Assembly: GCA_964247055.1 (NCBI GenBank)
Contig: OZ176051.1
Span: 1,674,001 to 1,738,000, forward strand
Length of the DNA stretch: 64,000 nucleotides
Direction: 5' to 3'
Source: Paragordius varius
Taxonomy: Eukaryota; Nematomorpha
Shown here: positions 47,987 to 58,763 of the stretch, in pieces
Layout of the letters: each line of letters opens with the position of its first letter
Numbering within the stretch: the first letter of the stretch is position 1
Program-made: the position numbers and the translations under genes
The notes under the pieces: model-generated
Seen by the model: the letters and a program-made list of their open reading frames with translations, nothing else
Told to the model about the DNA's origin: nothing
The model's database searches: none

Positions 47987-50373
47987 TAGAAATATGCGAC
48001 AACTTTTTGTGATAATTTGTAGTTCTGTCTTTTTACAAGTTTGGCTGTATTTGTCTTTACTTAATAATTCGCCGCATTCAACTATAATTTTGTTGAAACT
48101 TGTTTGCGTTTACCATTTTTGTAAATATTGTTTACACATTTCAATAATATAATTAGAAGATCTTAAGACAAAACCCTAAGAGTAAGTGATTTGAAATTTT
48201 CGACAAAGAAAACCATACATATAAATTATCACAATTAAAAATCATAATTGAGTATGAATTTATCTACATTTTTTTCCATTCCCTATTTAGTAAATCAGTT
48301 TATAAAAATATCAAGCGGTAAAATTATTTTCTGTGAAGAATATTCTATTTTTGTGTTTTATCTAGTTTATTACTATTTCGAAATTTGTGTCTCAATTTTG
48401 GATACTAAAACTCATATGCTTTGAAAAGATTTGATTAATTTTTCTAATAAATATGTAAAATTTCTATTTTTATTCGTTCCTAGATGTATCACAAAGTTCA
48501 TTAGCAGTAAATATTACAACAGATCAAGGCAATAAAATTGATTCATTGGAAGATCTTTCCTCGCCTCTTGGTTTAAGTAAGCACAGTGTCATTACATTAT
48601 ATATTTATTTTAAACATGGGCGTAAATATGAAAGTTTTAATATTTTTTTTAAAAAGAGCCTTAAAAACTAAAATTTTGTCAATTTATTTTTGTAGCTTAA
48701 TTTTTTATATATATGAAGTGTTTTGTAATGTCTGTTAAGGCATTAATAATTTTAAGATTATAAATACAGTATGCATTTTAATGGCTGCTTATTTTACACT
48801 ATAGTTCAATTTGCAACAATAGTGTATAAAAATTGTTTAATTGTTTTTTTCCATACACTACTGTGTTGCGAATTGCCCAACTATAGTATGAAATAAGCAA
48901 CCATTAAATGCATACTGTAATTCATATGATAAAAAAATATTTCTACTTTATGCCTTTTATTATGAATTTTTTGTTAAATGTCCTTTGTATTATAATATGA
49001 TAGCCAAATTACAGTCATTTTTGAAAGAATTAAGTTTTCAAAAATGGTTGCAACAACGAACCTCCCTATCATCAAACGAAATTCAAGAATCTTTTACATC
49101 ACAACTTTTCATGAATGGTATGTTTTTTCTTTTATTTAATGTATAAAGAATGTCCAACCACCAAAAATGATACCAAAGAATATATTTTTGGACAAAACAG
49201 CGGGCTTTTTACTTCATTCCATTATCTCTCAAAAGTATCTGGGTCAGAATCTATGCAAAGCAAAACACCACATAAAACTAGTAATACGCATAAACCTGAC
49301 CATTTTGAATCTTACTCACCAAATATGTGGCGAGATAGTGTTGATATAGCTAACAATCCAACCGATTCTAAAAGTATTTTTGAATTTTCCGTTAAATATG
49401 CGTTTTCCAAACCTCTAAGTTTTTGGGAATGTAATTTTTCCTACTATATAACATTGTACAAATCAAACTTTAATTCTTAATAATTTTTAGCATCAAAATA
49501 TTTTTAAACACAGTAGTTATGACAAAGCCTCAGCAAGAAAATTTTGCCATGAGCGGATTGGAAAAGCACGCAGATGCACTCCAAAATTTATGTGAAACAT
49601 TCAGTCATTTATCTCTTCAAACCAATCAACTGCCTACAAAACCTGAATCACACCTTAACCATTTACACGGCACACAGGAGGCACTAACTAATACATCGCC
49701 GTTAAAACGTGATTTCGGAAAGCTTTCGCTCCATCATTCATCGTTGGAACAACGTCGTGACTCAAGTCCATCCAAAAAAATTCATACTTCACTCAATGTT
49801 GAATCCCTACTAAACAACAACAACAATAGTAGAAATGGTGAATCTTGGCTAACAAAAATATCGTACATACCTAACCTCGTGACAAAATATTTATTATCAT
49901 CACCCGCAATGATAAAAAATCGTGGAATTAGCCACAAAATAAAGAAATATGATGAGACGTCAGGGGCAGTAAGTTCAGACACGGACAATTACCAAACTCC
50001 ACCGGAGTCACCAGCACTCTTGTCCAACAATGATAAGATGACACATACCTGTTTTTATGCATCAACCCCATATGCCAATAAAACGACATCTCGACCGCAA
50101 TTATTACTTGATACTAGCGAACAAGACTATAATGATCCCAAAGAATGTGTTTTGTTTCTAAGCGCCACCAATAAACCAAATAAGGTAGATTTTGATGTCT
50201 ATCATTACTTTGCTACCTTTTTCCATGAGGTAGTGGATGGGGAAAAGAATGGTAAACTGCTTCATGATCCAAAATGCAAAATAAATTTTGATGCATTAAC
50301 CGAGCACTATCCTTACATACGTAAATGGTTCAATGATGTACAAAACTATAAGGCGCATCAAAATGGTTTATGA
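42926..50373 (+). CDS. ANKLE2: ANKLE2 homolog (ankyrin-repeat nuclear-envelope protein), about 14 exons
   Basis: In animals ANKLE2 controls BAF dephosphorylation and nuclear-envelope reassembly after mitosis. Proposed exons: 42926-42968, 42993-43157, 43181-43335, 43981-44178, 44453-44575, 46078-46147, 46185-46286, 46588-46800, 47031-47183, 47811-47837, 48484-48576, 49004-49117, 49149-49430, 49514-50373. Together they give 865 codons with consistent phases. Matches in order are YYAVLD...SARFKIF (viroplasmin-like fold), NPRYLISYGDTPVIMQ, EGARYHILHLCARN, FLTDLYLNNPDK, ETPLHMASKFGN (ankyrin), DPYYVPVIRPK, LAGPMSLEKA, GLERVGRRLA, and a C-terminal CVLFLSATNKPNKVDFDVY...YPYIRKWFND. The 27-nt exon at 47,811 and the 49,430/49,514 junction are the least certain. 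No transmembrane or LEM domain is present at the N terminus. The frame is open upstream to an acceptor-like 'tttttag' at 42,911-42,915, so either a trans-splice site or earlier exons are possible. Poly(A) signal at 50439-50444. Confidence 0.85.
42969..42992 (+). other. 24-nt intron in ANKLE2 that stays open in frame
   Basis: Starts GTTGTG and ends TTTTTAG. It is a multiple of three with no in-frame stop, so read-through would add GCVLFLFL. Removing it gives DAETQ-ESFIFDSIENANTA, which aligns better with the family. Confidence 0.65.
43158..43180 (+). other. 23-nt intron in ANKLE2
   Basis: Starts GTATATAAA and ends ATATTAG. Without removal the frame stops at 43,165. With removal it continues into GEKPLPFKSPSVSEF and the conserved NPRYLISYGD. 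Confidence 0.85.
44206..44390. mobile_element. Small TIR element (MITE) in ANKLE2 intron
   Basis: The ends are inverted: 'gctggcttattcacactata' on the left pairs with 'agagtgaataaaccagc' on the right. The subterminal 'ttggcaacacag' pairs with 'gttgtgttgccaa'. It is related to the element at 48,767-48,917. Confidence 0.62.
48767..48917. mobile_element. TA-flanked MITE in ANKLE2 intron
   Basis: 151 bp with near-perfect terminal inverted repeats (CAGTATGCATTTTAATGG... and ...AAATGCATACTG), flanked by TA on both sides. This is the signature of a Tc1/mariner-type non-autonomous element. Confidence 0.78.
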
Positions 50374-50613
50374 CGCAAAATATATATTATTATAATTATA
50401 TTTAATTTGTTGTTGGTAATATAACTAATATAGTGTGAAATAAAAGATATTATACAATTGTGATTAGCTCTTTAATATATATATAGTTAAAAATGCCCAT
50501 GCATATATATTACAAATGAATCACCAGGTTTTGTTGTTAAAATATTGCAACCAAAACGTTTTTTTTCAATAAAAAAAGGGTAAAATTTTGAGCAAAATTT
50601 TTTCACATATAGT
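50374..50613. terminator. Convergent 3' ends of ANKLE2 and UXS1
   Basis: 240 bp between the two stop codons. The ANKLE2 AATAAA is at 50439-50444. On the minus strand an AATAAA overlaps the UXS1 stop codon (bases 50613-50618). Confidence 0.6.
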
Positions 50614-53530
50614 TTATTTGATTAAATTATCATGATGTTGTTCCATATGTTTTTTTGAGAGATCAATATATTGGGAAATATGGCCTTCGGATGTTTCCTC
50701 CAAGTGTGAGTATCCATTTAACCTGAGTTCTGAAGCAAAATATTCCACAGTTTTGAGAATGCCCTCTCTCAAAGATACCTATTATAAGTTTTTTAATGTG
50801 AAAATTATTTTTAATTAATTATATATGTCAACTTTCGGTTCCCAATTCAAAATTTGTTTAGCTATTGTGATATCAGGACATCTTCGTTGGGGATCATCTT
50901 GCATTGCTTCTCTGAAAACGATTTCACTCGTGGATTTGGCTATACGTTAAGTAGATGATTGATATACAGTAAAAATTAATTGAAAATTTACAGGCAAAAT
51001 ATAAATTGTTAACAATCTAATTATAGAATTTATGTAAAAATTATTTTAAAAATTATTGGTTGTTTTTTTTAATTAATTTTCTTTTAATTTCTAAATTTTT
51101 ACTGTGCAAATATAAAAATGATATATACGAATTAATCGTTTGACAAATTTCGCAAATTCATAAATCGTAATCTCTTGCGGATTTCCCAAGTTAACCGGCT
51201 TCGTGTAATCTGAGTTCATGAGTGCTATGAGGCCATCTACCAAATCATCCACATACTGAAAAGAACGTGTTTGGTTTCCTTTTCCATAAATCTATAATTA
51301 TATGTAGATTAAATTTATCGAATCTTCAATCTTATCAGCCGTAATATAAACCTTTTGGGATGTTTTTAAAACCAAAAATATTGAAATAAACAAATGAATT
51401 TTTTTAAAATATAAGTATGAATTAACTATATACGCACGCATATTATGTAAATAAATGTGTTATTTACAAAAATGTAGATAATGTGATTCCTTCCATCAAT
51501 TTTTATAGTGAGTGTTTTATGATCAATTATAAAACATATATTTGGGTACTGTTTGAGATAAATTTTTTATAGTAAATATTTTTTAAATATTACTCTTACC
51601 CATTGCATTTTTTATTTTTGAAACCAAATTTTGGGCAATGGTAGTCTTATCGATCTGGGATTGAAGTTTTAATATGTAATGTTTAATCATTTATTAATAT
51701 ATTATGTTATTATAATTTTTTAGGTATTATAACCAAAGCGGTGAATAAATAAACCGATAAAAATGTTATATTTACTGATAGTTAAGTCTTTAATAGATTA
51801 TATCTTTTTCAGTATTGATTAGGATATTTAAATTTAGGTAAAAAACAAAAATTTAATTTTTACGGTGATGGATTCATTTTGAAGGACTTGAAGAATAATG
51901 TTAGAAACAACGCGTCCGTCATTCATATGCATTCGTGGTCCGTAAGTGTTGAAAATGCGCGCAACGCGGATATCCACATTATCCTATCGAATAAAAAGAT
52001 AAAATTATTCATGAAACTTTCCTTAAAATCATGCTATAAAACAAACACTTTTGGAAAGAAAGTAATTATATTAAATATAATGAGAAAAAAGTAATAAACT
52101 AATACATTTATAAAGAACAACATAATTTACATTCCTTGATTTTACCCATATGCTTACTGTTAACCATAAAATTTGTTTAATCAATTAATAATTTATTATC
52201 CTTATTTTATAAAAATCAAATCGTTTATCTCAAGAAAATAAAGGTATCCATAAAATATCATTTTTTTGTGATGTATGTAAAACCAAGTTATTTTATTGAA
52301 AAATTCAAACAACCTGGTTGGCATATGCATAGCAGAGAGTTTCAGCCACGCGTTTCCCCTCATCATAACAGGACCGTGGACCGATTGAATTAACGTTACC
52401 CCAATAGGTTTCAGGTTGGGGATGGACTGTAGGATCTCCATAAACTTCACTCGTGGACGCTAAAAGAAGTCGCGCTTTAACACGTTTAGCCAAACCTAAA
52501 CCAACATATATAAACATAATAAATTAATGCTACTTTTGAAATAAGTGAGAAAAAAAGACATTAAAGAAAATTACCAAGGAGATTTATAGTTCCAAGCGCA
52601 TTGGTTTTGACAGTCTTAACTGGATTGAGCATATAGTGGGGAGGAGAGGCCGGAGAGGCGAGGTGATAAATTTGATCGACTAAAATGCACATAAATAAAT
52701 CTTGAGTCTCACAATATAAATCAATAAAAAAACATGATAATTTACCTTCAATATAAATGGGATTTACAATATCATGCATAATGTAATTGAAGTTTGGATG
52801 TGAAATCCAATGTTCCACATTAAGTTTTCGCCCTGTAAAAAAATTGTCGGTAACTGTGACCTCGTGGCCAGCTAACATTAAACGATCCACCAGGTGAGAG
52901 CCAACAAAACCAGCCCCTCCCACAACCTTTTAAATATAAAATGAATTCCAAATATTAAATAATAATTTGTAAAGTATTTAGAAAAATAATTAAAACTTAC
53001 TAGTATACGTTTACGCTCTTTATAATTCAGCTTTGGTATTTCGGGAAACGTTTTGAGACTAATAACAAAAAAGTGTAAATAAATTGATGTAAAATTTTGC
53101 CTTTAGATTGTCACAACAATATGACCTTCTCTAATAAAATGACATTTACAATATTAGCTATTGTGAACAATATATAAAACTTATCTAATGTTTTAATATT
53201 ACTCATAGCTGTTTATTTAATAATAAATATCAGCATACCTAGTTTCGATTTGATGGATGCGATTTTTTAAAGATTGAATTTCATATTCTACATTGCTAAT
53301 ATAATAAATTAACATGTTGGTGAAAATAGGTAATATTTACCTCATAATAAATGCCATATTTGAATGCAATTTGCTGTCTAAATTGTTTTTGTAAAATTTA
53401 GAATTATTTGATAGTTCAGTTACAGCTTCAAAAGGTATGTTATATGCTAGTAAAATAACTAATTAATGAATCATAAATTAAAAATACCGAAAAACAATAG
53501 GACCAACATGGTAAACATAGTATACTTCAT
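50614..53530 (-). CDS. UXS1: UXS1, UDP-glucuronate decarboxylase (eleven exons)
   Basis: Makes UDP-xylose from UDP-glucuronate in the Golgi/ER lumen, for proteoglycan linker synthesis. Exons in transcription order: 53530-53488, 53458-53341, 53295-53239, 53058-53001, 52926-52746, 52679-52575, 52495-52314, 51983-51864, 51291-51129, 50939-50833, 50778-50614. They give 432 codons (human 420) with consistent phases and GT-AG introns of 29-572 nt. Seen: an N-terminal hydrophobic segment [17 protein letters not shown] (type II anchor), a short heptad-like stem, the NAD-binding [45 protein letters not shown], the catalytic YxxxK in [43 protein letters not shown] and the C-terminal [13 protein letters not shown] at 53530 was chosen; two in-frame ATGs further upstream could extend the tail. 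It is transcribed divergently from POLD2. Confidence 0.94.
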
Positions 53531-53717
53531 ATTTGAATGTATTTTTTTAATAAACATGATATTAGTATAATAATTTAAAAATATAATTATCGCTATCACT
53601 GGTAAAATTATAATGTAATAAATGTTCATTTGTGGACATGGCAAATTCAAAAATACACAAGGGTGGTGATGCAAAAATGTGCATATGACATATTTATTTG
53701 TTCGGTAATTTAATTTA
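53531..53717. promoter_or_regulatory. Putative bidirectional promoter between UXS1 and POLD2
   Basis: 187 bp separate the two start codons on opposite strands, so the region probably serves both genes. No specific motif could be assigned. Confidence 0.5.
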
Positions 53718-55004
53718 ATGCGCCAAGATTGCACAAGTTACATAAACTTTAAAAACTTTATAACAAATGATTCCAATTTTAGTAGACAATACGCCCATAT
53801 ATATTTTGAACGATTGAAATTATACCGTCTTAGTTTTGCTTCTCATATAAAAAAAAACTTTCCAGAACTTGAAATCAAAACAATTCCTCATGCCACGAAA
53901 GATCAGCCATGCATTATTATTGGAACTATTTATAAAGAATCTACATTAAGACCAACGGTACTAAAAAGATTGCGTAAGAATATTAAATTTGAACCTCTAA
54001 AACGTTACATTAAAGATAATGATCCAATTTTTATTGAAGACGAATTGCAAAGGGCTCTCCTTCTCGGGAATATTGATAAAGATAATTTTGTTACTGGTGT
54101 TGTTGTAGCACTTGTCGGTGTGTCTAATAGATCTGCCGGTTTTATAGTAGATAAAGTAATTTTCCCATATCTTGCATTGCAAAAACCTCTTCCAAAATCA
54201 ACGGACTGTTATGTTGCTTTCTTGTCCGGTATATGCCAAGACAATGATCCCGATACAGATATTGAGGAATTACCGTTGCTTATTGATGTACTGACAGGTT
54301 TTATCTTTGCTAATGAAGTGTCTCTAGTTGAAAATCTTGTGCGAATGATAATTGCCGGTAATTCTATCAGTGAAAATGTTTATAATAGCAATATATTAGA
54401 TAAAAGAAATGTAAATAACCGTACAATTTTAAGATCATTTGAAACCATGGGTAAATTAGACCAGATATTTTATCAATTGGCTTCGTCCATCCCAATAGAT
54501 GTCATGGCAGGTAAGTATGATCCATCGAATCTTTTATTTCCTCAACAACCTTTGAGCAAGTGTATGTTTCCACAAGCATCGACACTCAAAACTTTTAACA
54601 CAGTCACAAATCCTTATGAATGTGAAATCAATGGTGTCAGAATTCTCGGCACATCGGGTCAAAATATTGACGATATCAAAAAATTTACATTTATTGAAGA
54701 TTCATTGGATATTGTGGAACTTACCCTTAAATGGACCCATATTGCTCCAACCGCTCCCGACTCTTTACCTTGTTTTCCCCATTTTAATGAGGAACCCTTT
54801 ATTATATCTTCGTGCCCGCACATATATTTTGCCGCTAACCAACCCGAATTTAAATCTAAAATTTTTAAGGGTGATGGTGGTCAACGCATTCTATTGATAA
54901 CTGTGCCAGAGTTTAAAAGATCCAAAAGCCTAGTTTTAGTCAATTTAGCAGATCTGGGTGCACATTGCTTGTGTTTAGATACTTTTGCAGAAGATAAAGC
55001 CTAA
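53718..55004 (+). CDS. POLD2: POLD2, DNA polymerase delta subunit 2 (intronless)
   Basis: The B (p50) subunit links the catalytic subunit of DNA polymerase delta to the rest of the complex. It is a single 428-codon frame (human 469). In order: FSRQYAHIYFERL (OB-domain start), EDELQRALLLGNIDKDNFVTG, VAFLSGICQD, VENLVRMIIAGNSIS, ASSIPIDVMAGKYDPSNLLF, PQQPLSKCMFPQA, NPYECEINGVRILGTSGQN, HIAPTAPDSLPCFP, CPHIYFAANQPEF and LLITVPEFKRS. The phosphodiesterase-like fold is inactive in this family. There are no introns, in contrast to the neighbours. It is shorter at both ends than the vertebrate protein. The poly(A) signal AATAAA is at 55030-55035. Confidence 0.97.
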   Translation: MRQDCTSYINFKNFITNDSNFSRQYAHIYFERLKLYRLSFASHIKKNFPELEIKTIPHATKDQPCIIIGTIYKESTLRPTVLKRLRKNIKFEPLKRYIKDNDPIFIEDELQRALLLGNIDKDNFVTGVVVALVGVSNRSAGFIVDKVIFPYLALQKPLPKSTDCYVAFLSGICQDNDPDTDIEELPLLIDVLTGFIFANEVSLVENLVRMIIAGNSISENVYNSNILDKRNVNNRTILRSFETMGKLDQIFYQLASSIPIDVMAGKYDPSNLLFPQQPLSKCMFPQASTLKTFNTVTNPYECEINGVRILGTSGQNIDDIKKFTFIEDSLDIVELTLKWTHIAPTAPDSLPCFPHFNEEPFIISSCPHIYFAANQPEFKSKIFKGDGGQRILLITVPEFKRSKSLVLVNLADLGAHCLCLDTFAEDKA

Positions 55005-56003
55005 AAAAATTCTTTTTTGATAATCCAATAATAAATGTATTAATATTGGGATTATAATTTAGCTATTATTGAATGAATTAAACTAAATTGTGTCAATGTT
55101 TTATATAGTTTTAAAACTTTTTTTTCGCAAAAACCCAGATACAAAAAATTGGCTTGGAATTGTGTTTGATTTTGGTTTAAATCATTGCTATTTTATATTG
55201 ATTTACATTAATGGACTATTTTTACTTAAAATATTCTGATATAAAATATTACAAAAATGCCATAATATTAATTTATATAAATGTCTCAACTTCTGCTCGA
55301 TTTTCAAATAATATTTACCCGAATAGTTATATTTTAACGTTCACGTAGGATTGTTTACGGTCTTTTGATATTGTTGCGTAAACATCCACTCAACATCTCT
55401 CAATTTGTGGCTGAAAAATAAAACATAAATACAATGCGCATGTTAAATATAAATGTTGCGTAAAAAATATAAAACATCAAAGACACGAGCATTAGATAAA
55501 ACATCGTAGCGACTTTCGAATTGGAAAGAGCTGAGAATATAAGTAGTTTTAATATTTATCCATACATAATTCTTATTTTATGTTTAAATTTACTTATAAT
55601 ATTAAACAATTCGTTTTGTAAAGTTAATTTTTCCTTTTAGTTACTAAATGTATGTGTGGTATTTTTGACTGTTCATTTTGTGAATGACTCTTATTTAAGT
55701 GATCGCGGTTATTTTTGAATCGTCTCATTCCCAACTCTACTCAAGGCATTTTGCCATGCCGATTTATGCGTCTTTTCGATATTGCGCTTTTCTAGGAATT
55801 TTCGGTGCTTTTAAAATATATATTTTTACAGTGAAGGAAGTTAAATAGGAAATAATTTAAAACGATTAATTATGATCTGCTTAACAGTATATTTGGATCG
55901 AGCACATAATTTAATTTATACATGTTTTCTAAAAAGAAATGAGGGACATGTATTTTTCAAATAATAATTTTGCGAATAAAGTTATGTGTACTGAAAAGTA
56001 TAA
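55005..56003. other. Intergenic region with possible unrecognised minus-strand exons
   Basis: On the minus strand three short blocks look exon-like. 55,700-55,810 reads KHRKFLEKRNIEKTHKSAWQ..., 55,470-55,535 reads SFQFESRYDVLSNARVFDVL after a CAG acceptor, and 55,345-55,415 reads HKLRDVEWMFTQQYQK followed by a stop, again after TTTTTCAG. The phases could not be joined convincingly and I do not recognise a family. This may be a small gene or the remains of one. Confidence 0.3.
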
Positions 56004-56087
56004 TCTATCTATTTATAAAAATGGAAAATGCTGGCTTTGTGATCTGTTTCCGGAAAACCAGTTGACCCATTCAAATCCAAATGTCGA

Positions 56088-56346
56088 AAAAATATAATCA
56101 TTAATGAATGCCCCGACAATAGCTTAGCCCCTTTTTTATTTAGGCCCCTAGTTCGAGCCCACCCGTATAAAAAACGGTTTTCTTTGAAAACAGAAGTCCA
56201 CAAAAATCGTGTCTGTCAAAAAATATAATCATTAATGAATGCCCCGACAATAGCTTAGCCCCTTTTTTAATTAGGCCCCTAGTTCAGGCCCACCCGTGTA
56301 AAAAACGGTTTTCTTTGAAAACAGAAGTCTACAAAAATCGTGTCTT
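56088..56346 (+). repeat. 130-bp tandem duplication in Helitron A
   Basis: Two adjacent copies (about 56,088-56,217 and 56,218-56,346) of the segment with 'aatgaatgccccgacaatag' and 'aaaacagaagtc'. Confidence 0.75.
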
Positions 56347-56639
56347 TGAGACCAATTTTCCGGAAAACGTGCTGGACCATTCGATTTCAAATATGATTTT
56401 TTTTACATAGTCGGCTTGCTTTTTTAATTTAGGCCCTCTTTTTACCCGCTCCCCCCGTAAAATGCCATTTTTTTCAAAAAATAATTTTTTGAATTTATTT
56501 TTCTCCCAAGGTACGAGACCGTAAAATTCAATGAGGATTACAGGTATTTCCTGTTAAAAGGCAAAAAGTTTAGTCGTGCGTTTTTTTTATATTGGGGATA
56601 AGGAAATACCCGCTAAAAACTGCCTCTTCATATCTAAAT

Positions 56640-58290
56640 AGCGCTTTGGGGCTAAATTTCAGAAAACCTATCAGGCCATATGAGTTCAATAGGTGCTCAA
56701 AATATTACGCGTAACAAGGCAAGGGTAGTACTGTTTTTTTAAATTAGCCGTTAATTAGGCCCTTCACGCCCTGAAAAATGCCCCATTATAGAATAATTTT
56801 TTAGTTTTGAGGCAATTTTTCCAAAAACTAATGAGAGCATATGGAAACAATGATGATTCCAGGTATTCTTCGCAAAAAGGCAAAAATTTTAATTAAGCGC
56901 TTTTTTTGTATCAGCCTCTGAGTAGGGAGCTACCCGACTAAAACTGCGCCACCATATATTGCGTTGTTTAGGAATTAATTTTTAGAAAACTTATCAGGCC
57001 ATAAGTTTAATAAGGGCCTGAAATATTACGCGTATAAAGGCAAAAATTTAAGTCTTGCGGTTTTAATTTAGCCGTTTGTTAGGCCCTTTACACCCTAAAA
57101 AATGCGCTATCATGGAACTATTATTTATTGAAGCTATTCTCCCAAAAACTATTGATATAAGATTAATGATGATTCCAGGTCTTGCCCTATAAAAACAAAA
57201 CATATCGATACAGCGTGACTTTGGGGGCAATTTTAGAAAACTTATCAGGCTATATGAGTTAAATAAGGGCTTAAAATATTCCCCGTAAAAAGGCAAAAAT
57301 TTAGGTAGAGCGGTTTTATTACATTATCTCTTAATTAGACCTTTGCCCTGAAAATGCGCCACCATAGAATGACTTTTTGGTTTTGATGCAATTTTTCGAA
57401 AATCCCACGAGAGCATATGGAATCAATCATGATTCCAGGTATTACCCGAATTAAGGCAAAAATTTTAATTTAGCGTTCTTTTGTTTCGCCCCACCATATC
57501 GATACATCATGACTTTAGCTTATTTCAAAAAAACCTATGAAACTATGTGAGTTCAATAAGGGCCTAAAATATTTATTACCCTTAAAAAACAAACATTTTA
57601 GTATAGGGGGTTATTTTAATGAGTCGCTAAGTAAAGTTTTACGCCCTGAAAAATGCGCCGCCATAGAACATTTTTTTAGGTTGGAAGCAATATTTCCAAG
57701 AACTTATAGAACCATATGGAATCCATGATAATTCCAGATATTCCCCATATAAAAAAATTTTGATCAACGCTTTTTTGATATCAGACCCTGGGTAAGGAGC
57801 TACCTGCCAAAAACTGCGCCACTATTGCGTTGTTTTGGAGCTAATTTACAGATTATGAAGCCATATGAGCTAATTAAAAGCTTTACCCGTAACTAGGTAA
57901 AAATTAAGGTCAGGCGTTTTTATTAGCCGTCGATTTGGGGCCTTTATGCCATAAAGATACGCCATCATTAGACCATTATTTACTGATGAGCATTTTTTCG
58001 AATAACTTATGAAGCGATGGCATCAAAAAGATGATTCCAAATATTTGCCCTATAAACGAATTTAATTCAGATCCTTTTCCATATAGGTCTATGGGTAGGG
58101 CTCTACCGGTTTAAAACTGAGACGTCTTACAAAAATGGTGTGGTTTTGGAGCAAATTTTCAAAAAAATTTAGAAGCCATAGTTCAATAAAGGCTTTAAAG
58201 GTAAAAATTATAGTATAGCGGTTTTTTCCGTCAACCGTCAATTTAAGTCCTTCACACCAGTAAAACAATATATTATTATGAATGCACAGT
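56640..58290 (+). repeat. Degenerate ~280-300 bp tandem repeats in Helitron A
   Basis: About five units, each with 'cctgaaaaatgcgcca', 'gagcatatgga', 'atgattccaggtatt', 'gggtaaggagctacc'-like and 'aacttatcaggcca'-like landmarks. Confidence 0.65.
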
Positions 58291-58763
58291 TTTGAAAATT
58301 CTATGAAGCACCGTTTTTAAAATTTTATGAGATCTTAACTATTATATAATGTTTAGAAAAATCCATATATATGGATCACAATTTTGTTGATCCCTTTTTT
58401 CAAATAGCGGCTTCGTAGGCTCCAACTTACACTATCATCTTCACCACGGTAAAATAATTTAATACAGAAAAATTTATTTAGCAAATTTAATACGACATTG
58501 GCTACATAATTATAATTTGTTCTTATTTGTAATGCTCTAAGATTTAAAAATGAACCCAAAGGGTTGTGTTGTGCATCGGGTAAGGTGAATTTACCAGAGT
58601 TTACCACGACATTAAATAATCTTCTAGCCGGTTCCAGATTCTAAACATTTTTGCAAAATATTAGGGGGTCCAATACCTGCTTTCAAATAACATCGTTTGG
58701 AGCTGATATACTAATCAACTAACTTTTAAAGTGAAACGTTAAATCTATCATAAGGCATGCTCT

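Noticed and set aside
49167-49349. Alternative frame within the ANKLE2 penultimate exon
   Set aside because: The 49,149-49,430 frame is in phase with both neighbouring exons and preserves the total length.
54616-54897. 93-codon frame inside POLD2
   Set aside because: An out-of-frame shadow of a strongly conserved coding region.
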